DNA of 64,000 nt from Pampus argenteus. Taxonomy: Eukaryota; Chordata; Actinopteri; Scombriformes; Stromateidae. A program made the position numbers and the translations under genes. Shown one piece after another: positions 27,570-34,300 of the stretch; position 1 is the stretch's first letter, and each line of letters starts with the position of its first letter. The stretch covers positions 19,870,501 to 19,934,500 of the forward strand of contig CM072862.1 in NCBI GenBank assembly GCA_036937835.1. The letters are read 5' to 3'. Under the pieces are notes generated by a model. That model was not told the DNA's origin. It worked only from the letters and a program-made list of their open reading frames with translations, and ran no database searches.

Positions 27570-27865
27570 ACACGTGTGTAAGGAGAGACAGATAAAGGGT
27601 ACAAACAGGGGCTAAGAAACGCATAATTGGGAAAAGTATTATATATTTTTGTGCTTGTGCTGCTGTACAGTAGCGGCTATACAATGTTTTTTATCTGCCA
27701 TACAGCTAAAAAAAACTAACAGTTGTATTCGGCCATACTTACAAACTTTGGTTTGCGGTCTCCTTCATCGTAGCTTGACGTGCCGTGGTGGGAAAAACCT
27801 TTCTTCTTATGAGATTTACTGTCTCGTCCGGTAGTAGATTCAAACCGCTGACTGTAACTATCCAT
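1517..27865 (-). CDS. diaph3: Diaphanous-related formin 3, 5' part only (gene runs off the left edge)
   Basis: Seven coding exons on the minus strand join in frame to give the first 240 residues of a diaphanous formin: 27865-27743, 22283-22251, 21690-21508, 21009-20905, 12383-12253, 1810-1736, 1586-1517. Family knowledge: DIAPH3 (mDia2) is a Rho-GTPase effector that nucleates and elongates unbranched actin filaments in filopodia and cytokinesis. Seen: an N-terminal basic stretch (KSHKKKG, about residues 18-24), the diaphanous signature FASIRIPGSKKERPP (56-70), LFEKMMEDMNLNE (about 108-120) at the start of the GTPase-binding region, SRQISPQEF and SLRVSLTSNP (about 154-190), then the first part of the FH3/armadillo region (SFGHEGLG, KKNQHKVVQCLKA). 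The FH1, FH2 and autoregulatory domains are not in the window. The match is to DIAPH3 rather than DIAPH1/2 because of the peptide wording, identical exon boundaries and adjacency to tdrd3. Introns reach 10 kb. The start is the only ATG before a conserved splice donor and lies in a CpG-richer region. Confidence 0.93.
1736..1810 (-). CDS. diaph3: diaph3 coding exon 6
   Basis: 75 nt that complete the split Ser codon and read WVQSFGHEGLGLILDTLERL up to LFKK. Acceptor cttatttcag, donor gtaagt. The phase fits both neighbours exactly, and SFGHEGLG is near invariant in DIAPH proteins. Confidence 0.93.
2285..2325 (+). mobile_element. Short Tc1/mariner-type terminal motif
   Basis: The string attactgtccaaatacttat followed by ggtctggaatgg closely resembles the 'actgtccaaatacttatgg' motif I associate with the ends of teleost Tc1-like and related DNA transposons. 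Only the end motif is recognisable; no transposase or partner inverted repeat was identified, so this is a fossil fragment at best. Confidence 0.35.
4680..5360 (+). mobile_element. Decayed hAT-superfamily (ZBED-like) transposase fragment
   Basis: Two stretches in different plus-strand frames look like consecutive parts of a hAT transposase. About 4686-4934 contains KDLSDNASNTVVA, resembling the catalytic-core 'TDNASNM' block. About 5150-5358 contains KQELLELPKHRLVTDISTRW followed by NSAYDIVEHFLKQQPEITAA, the TRWNSxYDMLxRFLEQQPAI block conserved in these transposases. The frame changes between them and stops follow, with a T-rich stretch at about 5380-5402. It is therefore a dead copy inside diaph3 intron 5. 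Terminal repeats and target-site duplications were not found. Confidence 0.75.
5852..5896. repeat. (TG)n microsatellite
   Basis: About 22 uninterrupted GT/TG units, followed by a short alternating purine-pyrimidine tail (cacatgtgtg). Intronic to diaph3. Confidence 0.95.
12253..12383 (-). CDS. diaph3: diaph3 coding exon 5
   Basis: 131 nt, 43 codons plus 2 bases. Reads GSLRSSRQISPQEFLGEL through MDERLVACLDSLRV to SLTSNPV. Acceptor is a good pyrimidine run ending ctttcag; donor gtacag. The exon ends two bases into a Ser codon completed by the next exon. Confidence 0.95.
12820..13195. mobile_element. Possible non-autonomous DNA element (MITE-like)
   Basis: The segment contains 'gatctgatttgagaaacaaa' and 'gtctgaacaaagccttagtc' at one end and Tc/hAT-MITE-like words such as 'caaatctaatttcaaagtg' at the other. 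The wording resembles a common teleost element built from 'aaatcggattt' and 'gtctgaacacagccttag'. The match is from memory of the family style only; boundaries and inverted repeats are uncertain. Confidence 0.33.
14488..14960 (+). repeat. Teleost 'gggctgcaac' interspersed repeat, interrupted
   Basis: Starts with caagggctgcaactaatttt, continues through 'attatcgcagaatctgg' and 'gtgaaaaatgtcc', then 'aagataaggaaaagcaggta'. It appears to resume at about 14917 with 'gattaatctattatcaaaat'. These words follow a very common fish dispersed repeat of unknown coding content. The block between about 14690 and 14913 is unrelated to it and looks like a nested insertion. Confidence 0.62.
14690..14913 (+). 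mobile_element. hAT-like element nested in the repeat
   Basis: Begins cagtggccgccaacctgg, resembling hAT terminal repeats (cagtggtccccaacc), and is followed by tggtaccaggccacacaaga plus aataatttt, typical of a fish hAT 5' end. The expected opposite terminal repeat (ggttgg...ccactg) is not visible, so the copy is truncated or diverged. Confidence 0.52.
15000..15420 (+). other. Coding-like stretch of unknown origin
   Basis: Less AT-rich than its surroundings, with a frame starting at 15121 that reads MMMNIMFDCFHAIAAEGVEL and then VRSMDFLLSCLDYLNYL before TAG. Sense-like codons resume after it (SELTAKELWRSAISGL) before another stop. This looks like a decayed coding fragment, possibly from a retro-element or processed pseudogene, but I do not recognise the family. 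Confidence 0.3.
16481..16522. repeat. (CTAT)n microsatellite
   Basis: About ten perfect CTAT tetranucleotides in diaph3 intron 4, preceded by an imperfect actatctttctatc. Confidence 0.95.
17792..17818. repeat. Perfect palindrome, 13-bp arms
   Basis: Arms tttccaaattttt and aaaaatttggaaa around a single central t. Directly visible; AT-rich, so chance is possible. Confidence 0.8.
18216..18236. repeat. Poly-A tract (21 A)
   Basis: Uninterrupted A run on the plus strand inside diaph3 intron 4. No retroposed gene sequence was recognised directly upstream. Confidence 0.9.
19572..19585. promoter_or_regulatory. RFX-type X-box motif
   Basis: gtctccatggtaac fits the X-box pattern GTNNYYATRRNAAC at every constrained position. 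It lies in diaph3 intron 4 in a moderately non-repetitive stretch. Function is inferred from the motif alone. Confidence 0.4.
19706..19726. repeat. (TTAA)n short tandem repeat
   Basis: Five consecutive attaa/ttaa units in AT-rich intron sequence. Confidence 0.85.
19852..20025 (+). repeat. SINE-like teleost dispersed repeat, copy A
   Basis: Words in order: ttttttggcactttttgctt plus ttatttgacag, then 'aacatggggagagagaaggg' plus 'tatgactgggg', then 'taataaccattcagctacca'. The same architecture (ttttttggca...gcctt..attaga, gagagaga, gggtatgac) recurs at 61866-62115. This agrees with a very abundant fish repeat ending in 'cttaaccattcagctacc'. Confidence 0.62.
20905..21009 (-). CDS. diaph3: diaph3 coding exon 4
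   Basis: Codes for 35 residues from EDMNLNEEKKTPLRDKD to TASKT, the GTPase-binding-domain segment. Acceptor tctgttctccag, donor gtaagt, phase 0. Confidence 0.95.
21010..22250. other. diaph3 introns 3 and 2 (around exon 3)
   Basis: Intron 3 (21010-21507) and intron 2 (21691-22250) are short, AT-rich and contain no recognised repeat. The 183-nt exon 3 lies between them. Confidence 0.7.
21508..21690 (-). CDS. diaph3: diaph3 coding exon 3
   Basis: Codes for 61 residues beginning LDRFASIRIPGSKKERPP and ending ALFEKMM. Acceptor ttgtctcaacag, donor gtatga, phase 0 on both sides. The FASIRIPG segment is diagnostic of diaphanous formins. The middle (about 25 Ser/His-rich residues) is variable. Confidence 0.95.
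22251..22283 (-). CDS. diaph3: diaph3 coding exon 2 (33-nt microexon)
   Basis: An 11-codon exon reading QLPFRNITDDV, flanked by acceptor cccacatgtag and donor gtaaga, phase 0 on both sides. It aligns with the mammalian segment ending LTDDML that lies directly before DKFASIR. Intron 1 before it is about 5.5 kb. Confidence 0.85.
22436..22680 (+). mobile_element. LINE (L2/Rex-type) reverse-transcriptase 3' end, decayed
   Basis: One plus-strand frame reads LVYKVLNGLVPPPLSE, then TVQYHFTALHLDNQPSLSVT and DQWKTLPDNVRS, ending near TTN. This parallels the C-terminal end of fish L2/Rex ORF2 (KxLNGLAPPYLSELL ... FSVAAPKLWNSLPxxIR ... F). It is 5'-truncated as expected of LINE copies and ends in an A-rich tail (aaataaaaaaaaag). 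Confidence 0.55.
22884..22914. repeat. (AAATT)n pentanucleotide repeat
   Basis: Six near-perfect AAATT units (ttaaaattaaattaaattaa and on). Confidence 0.85.
24280..24314. repeat. Inverted repeat, 15-bp arms, 5-nt loop
   Basis: aattacttttcaaaa and ttttgaaaagtaatt separated by taaat. Perfect complementarity, intronic, AT-rich. Confidence 0.8.
26811..27045 (+). repeat. Teleost 'agctgcaacca' interspersed repeat
   Basis: Begins attagagctgcaaccatcag, runs through 'gggaactattttaatcatc', 'cagtcatttttcaagcaaaa', 'atatgacagtaaattgaatt' and 'cagataaaacaagcaaatt'. The word order matches the dispersed fish repeat also seen at 14488-14960. Confidence 0.68.
27513..27567. repeat. (TG)n microsatellite
   Basis: About 27 perfect TG units, 175 bp downstream of diaph3 exon 1 in transcription direction (intron 1); Z-DNA-prone. 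Confidence 0.95.
27743..27865 (-). CDS. diaph3: diaph3 coding exon 1 (start codon)
   Basis: Encodes residues 1-41, starting MDSYSQRFES and ending DRKPKF. ATG at 27865-27863. The donor gtaagt follows directly at 27742-27737, phase 0. The C-terminal KPKF matches the RPKF that ends the equivalent human exon, while the N-terminal residues diverge and lack the Pro-rich stretch of the mammalian protein. Confidence 0.88.
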
Positions 27866-28382
27866 GTTGTTAATTCAATAACGTCTACACGCGCTGACAA
27901 CTAATAAAGACGTTTACCTGGTAACGTATGTAACCTAAATGTTGAACGAAACACACAGACTTGTCTATAACATTACCTCCGGTGGCTTGACATGACCACA
28001 CTACTAACACTTGCTAACACACGTTAACTGTAAATCCCATCGGTTTGTCAAAATCAGAAGTCTATACCTATATTGTCCAGTATTCACGCCCAGCTGTCCG
28101 TTTAGCTAACTAGCAGGTTTGCTACACTATCATTCACTGGTGGCTTTACTCAGCGCTAATCCAATTTATGGCTTCTCACGTAACGCTTGAGTTTCCGCTA
28201 ACCGGGTGAATGCGGCATGCTTACATACCAGTTTTCTCCAGTCACAAATTTGATTCCACCACTAAATTAACGCTATATGGTTATTATAAACTGTAGCTAA
28301 ACCGTTGGCAGAATATTTGACGGGGCAGTTATTTTTGACAGGCGCGCGCAATCAGGATGTTAGGTCCGCGTGTTCAATTCGA

Positions 28383-28465
28383 CCAATAGCATTCTCTGGG
28401 CCACAAAAACTGTACCGTCATTGGTACATTCCCTTCTGTTTATGGTTGAAACGGCATTGTATTGG
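28383..28465 (-). promoter_or_regulatory. Cluster of three CCAAT (NF-Y) boxes upstream of diaph3
   Basis: CCAAT on plus at 28383-28387, and inverted (ATTGG) at 28420-28424 and 28461-28465, with spacings of about 37 and 41 bp. They lie about 0.5-0.6 kb upstream of the diaph3 ATG in a CpG-containing segment. Multiple regularly spaced NF-Y boxes are typical of promoters of mitotic genes, a fit for DIAPH3's cytokinesis role; the transcription start itself is not identified. Confidence 0.45.
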
Positions 28466-30249
28466 CTGCAGTGAACTATCAATCATTAAACGTCATGTTG
28501 GGGTGGTTCGTTTTATATGACCTGGGTTTCCCGGACGATTATTTAGGTAGCCTGGGTGGCGCGGGTAGAAGTGGTTAAAGTTTGGCAGACGTCATTCATG
28601 TCATGGATGGATCCTTAACCAGACCTTTGTGTGAAGCTTGGATAACATCATTTGGTGGTGTCTTTGTTTGTCGTATCATATTGTTATACCGAAAGTGCTT
28701 TACAGTGTAAAGTTTACACTTTTTAGTTTTGTTTGGCAATTTAAAAGTAAGCCAAAAGCTAAAATCCCAAATAACCCACCTTTTCTGATACAAACAGCAA
28801 TGAAGTGATGTGATGCAACAAGCAGAAACTTTTGTGAGCTCTTTCTCATGTACTCTACTTACTACATGATTTGCTCCCCCAAGACAGCCTAAAGTATCAG
28901 AGTTATTCAATATAAAACTGGTATGAAACATTTGTGCCCCTGTTAGTGAAACTCGTGTATTATAGGAAAATATATTAAACGTTGACACTGAACAATATAG
29001 TAACAGATCATAGACTTCAGCCGAGTATTAGCCTATGTAATTTCCTCAACCATCTTTAAATTCAACCGCTTGAAATCTTGTTATCCCTAAAGACCTTTAT
29101 TTTTTTGAGTCCCTGAAAGCTCTTTGTGCGTGGCTGCCAGCAGTGTGTTAACACTCTTCAAACCATCCACAAAGTCTTGTGGCATGGTGCCTTGCTAATC
29201 CTCTCAGTCAATCAGAACATCAACGATTCCCAATTAGTCCAAGAATTGTTACAGGGACAAACAACAAAGCCAAACAATAGACATTTTAATTTTGTAATAT
29301 AGATAATGACATTGATTTCTCCTATTTAAACAAACAATTCACATTCATAAAATCCACCTAAACAAATTCCATCGTATTTTAGTCTTTTTTTTTTATTGTC
29401 ATAGGTATTTCAAGACCACATTGTCACATTATGAACAAATAGAAAAAGTACAATTTATACATATAAAAAAAAAAGAGTACCTCAATAAGGAAAATGTTAT
29501 CCTCAACAATGAAGCTTCATTACTGGACCATCATTTAGCAGACATAGAATCACATTAAACATGTCCAGTTCCATTGCAGGGCTTTAGAGTAAAAACTGCT
29601 CTTATGAAACTTGTATCTAGAGAGTAGGCACTGTATTCACACGTCAGTGGGACCACACTGCCATCTTGTGTTTTAGATTGAAATGGTATTGCTACAGAAT
29701 CCCAGTTTGCTCTATTGATAACTATACCATACCCGATATCCCTTACAATCCATTTTCCCATAAAAAGAAAACAAAATGTTAGTACTATTAGTGACATTCA
29801 ATTATTTCCATTACTGGAACAATTATAAAAAAATTTAAAAAAAACATTTAAATCACCTATGGTTCATTAAGTACATCAAGTCATATGGAAATCACACCAT
29901 AATTCTGGTACATTTTGTTGCAGTGTAGTCTCAGACAACTAAAGCCTTAACTAACATGTCATAGTGGATTTTCTGTGAGCTTTTTGGTGGCATTTTTTCT
30001 TTTTTTTTTTTCAAGTAAAGCGATCATTCAACACCTTAACTCTGCAGCAGCTCTAATCAGAGTTTTTGACCTGTTATAACTCAGTGTTTTGATCTCCCAT
30101 TCTGACCAACAGTCTCACACTCTACACAGACATACTTCAGTTTTCCATGCAGTTTTTCTTAAGTGTCAATGTATTAGTTTAGCTTCATTGTTGGACCAAG
30201 ACAAATATTCAGAGTACTCAATATTCAAAGTACATATTAAGTAAATAGT

Positions 30250-30489
30250 CACCCTCTTAAAATAATCGCCTAAGTCACTTTTTTACAATTTTTTTTTTTT
30301 TGCCTAAATCATCTCCTCATGATGCTGGCCACCTCTGGTAAAATTGCCTATATCCTCAGTTAAACAGCTTGTGCCATTCTGTTTTGAATAAAATTGTTTG
30401 TAAATATTGTATATTTAATGAATGGTTCAGTTTTTTGTGTTTCCTGAAAAATCTGAAAAAATGACTTAGGCGATTATTTTAAGAAGGTG
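30250..30489. mobile_element. Foldback / MITE-like element with near-perfect terminal inverted repeats
   Basis: Left end caccctcttaaaataatcgc then ctaagtcac; the right end read in reverse is caccttcttaaaataatcgc then ctaagtcat. The arms match for about 30 bp with one internal mismatch, and both continue into T-runs towards the centre. The element is 240 bp with no coding capacity. Sub-motifs gcctaaatcatc and gcctatatcctc recur inside. No clear target-site duplication. It lies about 0.8 kb upstream of the tdrd3 ATG. Confidence 0.75.
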
Positions 30490-31121
30490 TCGAAATAAGA
30501 ATCAGCTGTATGTCTGTTTTCTTTAGGTATATATATACTATGTATCCATATGGAGTAATTTTAATAAAAACTATGGTGTTTTTAATTATTTTTATTTTTT
30601 TAATTACTTTATTTCATTGTATACTTGTAAGTAGCCTTGTGCAGGCAGAGTGTACAGTACATGTGCATGATGCAGAAGCCTTATGAGGGGTTTGGTTAAA
30701 GGTGTATTTTTAAGATGGTAAACTCATCTTATTTTCAATGTGATTTAAAGGCTGCTAGTTGGGGTTTCAATGAGTAACATGTTATTTCTCAAACACATAT
30801 TAACATTTTGATGTGGCCCAGTAATGAAAAGATCGCCTTTGGGGTCCCAATGTTTTCACTGCAATGCAGATCCACATGCACTCAACAGGGGTGAACACCA
30901 AGAGGAATGTGAGATAAATGATTTGTCTAAATATTATAGATGCAACTCACTCAATTTGCCATGAGTTCAGACATTTCTCCACATTTTACCAGTGGATGTG
31001 AGACCGCCTTCCCCACTGAAGCGTACGCTTTCTAGAGAAGAAGAAAAAAAAACGAAACTGAAAAAGAAAATATATTTTGAGCCTTTCGAAACGCCATACT
31101 CGTAGAACGCGTGCGTCTCAG

Positions 31122-31128
31122 TGACGTA
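31122..31128 (+). promoter_or_regulatory. CRE/ATF-like site upstream of tdrd3
   Basis: tgacgta within cagtgacgtatgtaacg, about 150 bp before the tdrd3 ATG in a CpG-containing stretch that plausibly is the tdrd3 promoter. Motif-based inference only. Confidence 0.3.
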
Positions 31129-31277
31129 TGTAACGTAGGGTCGTTCAATACTCATATTAGCGAGCTTTATTATTGTCAGACGAAAAATATGTATTACAGA
31201 ATCAGATAGTGTTCGTTCAAGTGTGTTTACTTGGATATAGTTGTGTCGCCATATACACTTCTACAGCTTGGACGAAA

Positions 31278-31315
31278 ATGACCGATTTGACAGATTCCCT
31301 GATCAAAGAGGGCTG
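31278..31315 (+). CDS. tdrd3: tdrd3 exon 1 (start codon)
   Basis: 38 nt: MTDLTDSLIKEG plus the first two bases of a Trp codon; donor gtaggt. The length and the phase-2 end in a Trp codon (GWYLSDEG across the junction) match vertebrate TDRD3 long isoforms. Confidence 0.9.
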
Positions 31316-34300
31316 GTAGGTAGCATGGTAGCTAACGTCAGTTAGCTAGCTAACTAACTTGCAATGCTTCTAAATTGGTGTTGGCTAACTCTTAACGTTG
31401 AACATAAAGTGTTTATACGTGAGCTTGAGTTGTACGAGACCACGGATGCTTCCAGACACGACCACTTTAACTTTATTGACTTTATTAGTTTCCCTGAGGC
31501 CGAAGACCGCAGCAAGCGAGATGAACACCGTTAGCTAGCTAATACACATTTAGCACACTATTAGCATAACGCTACAGTCCATGCTAAACAAATAAGCAGT
31601 TATATTAACGAGACACCTAAATGCATTCATTAGCACGCAGACCTTAGCCAAATTCATTAAGTTTTAATATTAGTGCATTTAAAATTAGAACTTTACTGTA
31701 ACTTATAATATCTATAATGTAGTTGACTTAATTTAGCCCACTTTCATCTTTCTTCATTACTCGATTCTAGTTTTATAGGGTAAATAATTGAATGATGTCA
31801 CATTTATCAAATGAAGAACCATCAAATTTATAAAATATGTTGTCAGCTTTGGAAAAATTAAACCCAATTAGTCATGTTATAGGCGATTATACAAAATATG
31901 CTCCCCTTTTACATTTAACTATTCTCATGAGGTTGTCCTGTTTTATTCATATAAAAGTCTGGCCAAATTTCCTGAGGACTTAATCCTGGCTTACCATTGC
32001 TCTGCCTTGAAGCAAAGCATCAATAATACATAAATAGTCCTTAAAACAGAGTAAACTTAAACTCGTGAAATATATACGTTTTGAAACACAAGGTTTTAAC
32101 ATTTGAGTAGATGCTCTCCAGATGCTTTTAAAGGTTAATGTGAATGTTACTGCAGTTGGCATGCTCACCTACTACTTCATCTAACTTCATAACGTCCTCC
32201 CTCTGCCTTATTTGTCATGTTACAGGTACCTCAGTGATGAAGGCATAACAGAACTGAAAGGATCTGCTGAGAAGACAACACACAGTGATATCATTCGTAT
32301 TGCACTTGATGTAAGTTAAATCTTACAAACTATACAGTACCATTCTTTTGATTGAAAAAGTGTATCCAAACCTTTGACTGGTACTGTATTTTCTTTTCCT
32401 CTTTAACAGCAGGTTGCTCTTTATTTATGCATCATTATGGGGATACTATATTAAGCAATCAGTTTGCACTGTAAGCTGTTGCTGGAAATTGTTATGAGAC
32501 ATTGTGGTAATTCATTAGGTTTACATGTGTTTGTTGATTCACAAGTGTATACTGATGTACACAACCAGCCACCATACATGCTAGTGCAACAGAGAGAACA
32601 ATGGTCACACAATCTTAAACTGAGTATTAAATCCTCTTCTCTCTGGGGATTCAGTAGCATTTTCATCATCATTGTGTGGTCCACAGTTGGCAGACATAAC
32701 ATTGGCTAAATCCATCTTCTGCATTCCCAGCTGTAACAATTATCTTGCACCGTCACATCAAATTATTTTTTTTCTTTTTGAATCCAGTCCATTGCCTACC
32801 TCCTTATGTAATATCAGAAATGAACATGAGGCCAAAAGTCTATGAATTTTCATGGCATGGAGAGACAACAACAACAATACATAGCACATTTAACAAATAA
32901 AAAGGCTAATTTAGATAGACATGAGACTAAACAATGTATAAACACAAAATGGTAATAAAGAAAGACCAAAAACTGTGGTAGAATTAGTTTTGGAAAATGC
33001 TTTTTTGAATATAATTCACAATAAAACAAAGCACACAGAAGTTCAAAACATACAATAGCTGTTTGTTATGTTTTTGTTTACAGTACTGGTTGTTTCAAAT
33101 ATGTTTTTTTCCTACCTTGGTGCAGCAAACAGAAATCTAAGAGAAATTAGGGAATTTATAATCAGGTGGTGATTGGTCATTAATGTTGATTGGAATATAA
33201 AATCTTACACTGTTAGACATAATTAGTTGCCAGCTTCAGGCTGGCTCCATGGTGTCCTTTTCTGGGACTGAAGGTACAGGTGAAAGGGCTCATCCCTAAC
33301 ATGAGGATGAAGAGGATTAATCAGATTATTTTATCACGAGACACAGTACCATCCAAATAATAAAAAAAGAATGTTAAATATGTAAGACAAACTATTGCAG
33401 TTTTTAATGTCATCATTACTGACAATTTTTTTTTCTTTAATTAATCTCTTGCAGAGTGATCTTAGACCTATTGGGAGAAAATTTCTGCCATCTGATATCA
33501 ATAGTGGAAGGATTGATAAGGTGAGTTGTACAGAAATTTTAATACATCCATTTCAATGGTACGAGGTAGGCCCTGTGTTATTTGCATTTAGTGGGAAATG
33601 ATGCACCACTGTCATTTATTTATAGTTTAATGTTAGTGCAGTGCAGGCTCAAGAGCTTAACTAAAATGCAGTTCTCATGAATGTCACTAGATGGCCCTAA
33701 CACACTGACAAACAAGGACCAGGGAACTGTTTCTTCACCTGTGAAACTGGAGTTGAGCAACTGGAGAGAAAAAATGTTCCAGATATTGTCAGGGGATTAA
33801 AACATGTAATTTTATGTGAGTTTAAGCCATGCTCACTTCAGGCTCAAAATAAGATGCACATGTCATGCTGGTCATGTAGCCTGCTTTGTACAGTATATAA
33901 TGTAGAAATCATTGTTTGAGAGAATGGAGCTGGTGAACATATTCAGTTGTAGTGATCACAGTAAAACTAAATCTTAAGCAGATAAGATGAATAAATAAAC
34001 TTTGCTGTCAAAGGTATGTTAAATAGTCATTTTTCTAATATGTTTTAGAAATTTACAGTATATGTATTAAAATTGCCAGGCCTGTTTCTCATACTTTGCT
34101 GTTATAATCCTCCCATGTACGCTGCTGTTTTATATTTTAAGCCATAATTCTTTTGTTATATCTTTCATATGGCCAGTTGGAGGGCCCATGTGTTCTCCAG
34201 GTTCAGAAGTTGAGGAATATCTCTGCTTCTAAAGACCATGAGGAGTCCCAGGGCGCACCACGAATGCTGCGCCTACAAATGACAGATGGCCATACCACCT

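Larger units (their letters stand above)
22284..27742. other. diaph3 intron 1 (about 5.5 kb)
   Basis: First intron. Contains a LINE 3'-end remnant (22436-22680), an AAATT tandem (22884-22914), a weak Tc1-like remnant near 23150-23260 (gaaggtggctgtagcacaag), a 15-bp hairpin at 24280-24314, a 'gctgcaac' repeat (26811-27045) and a long TG microsatellite. No gene seen. Confidence 0.7.
27866..31277. other. Divergent intergenic interval between diaph3 and tdrd3 start codons
   Basis: 3.4 kb between two head-to-head start codons. The first 700 bp (diaph3 side) is CpG-richer, with three CCAAT boxes. The middle is AT-rich. A foldback element sits at 30250-30489. The last 300 bp before tdrd3 again has CpGs (aacgcgtgcgtctcagtgac). 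A 130-codon minus-strand open frame at 28596-28988 has no recognisable features and is not called as a gene. Confidence 0.65.
31316..34176. other. tdrd3 introns 1-3
   Basis: Introns of 910, 1144 and 656 bp separated by exons 2 and 3. Intron 1 opens with agctagctaacta-type low-complexity sequence. No repeats or genes recognised otherwise. Confidence 0.65.

Noticed and set aside
28596..28988. 130-codon open frame on the minus strand upstream of diaph3
   Set aside because: Cys/Lys/Thr-rich translation with no recognisable domain, no supporting splice sites and AT-rich codon usage; compatible with chance.
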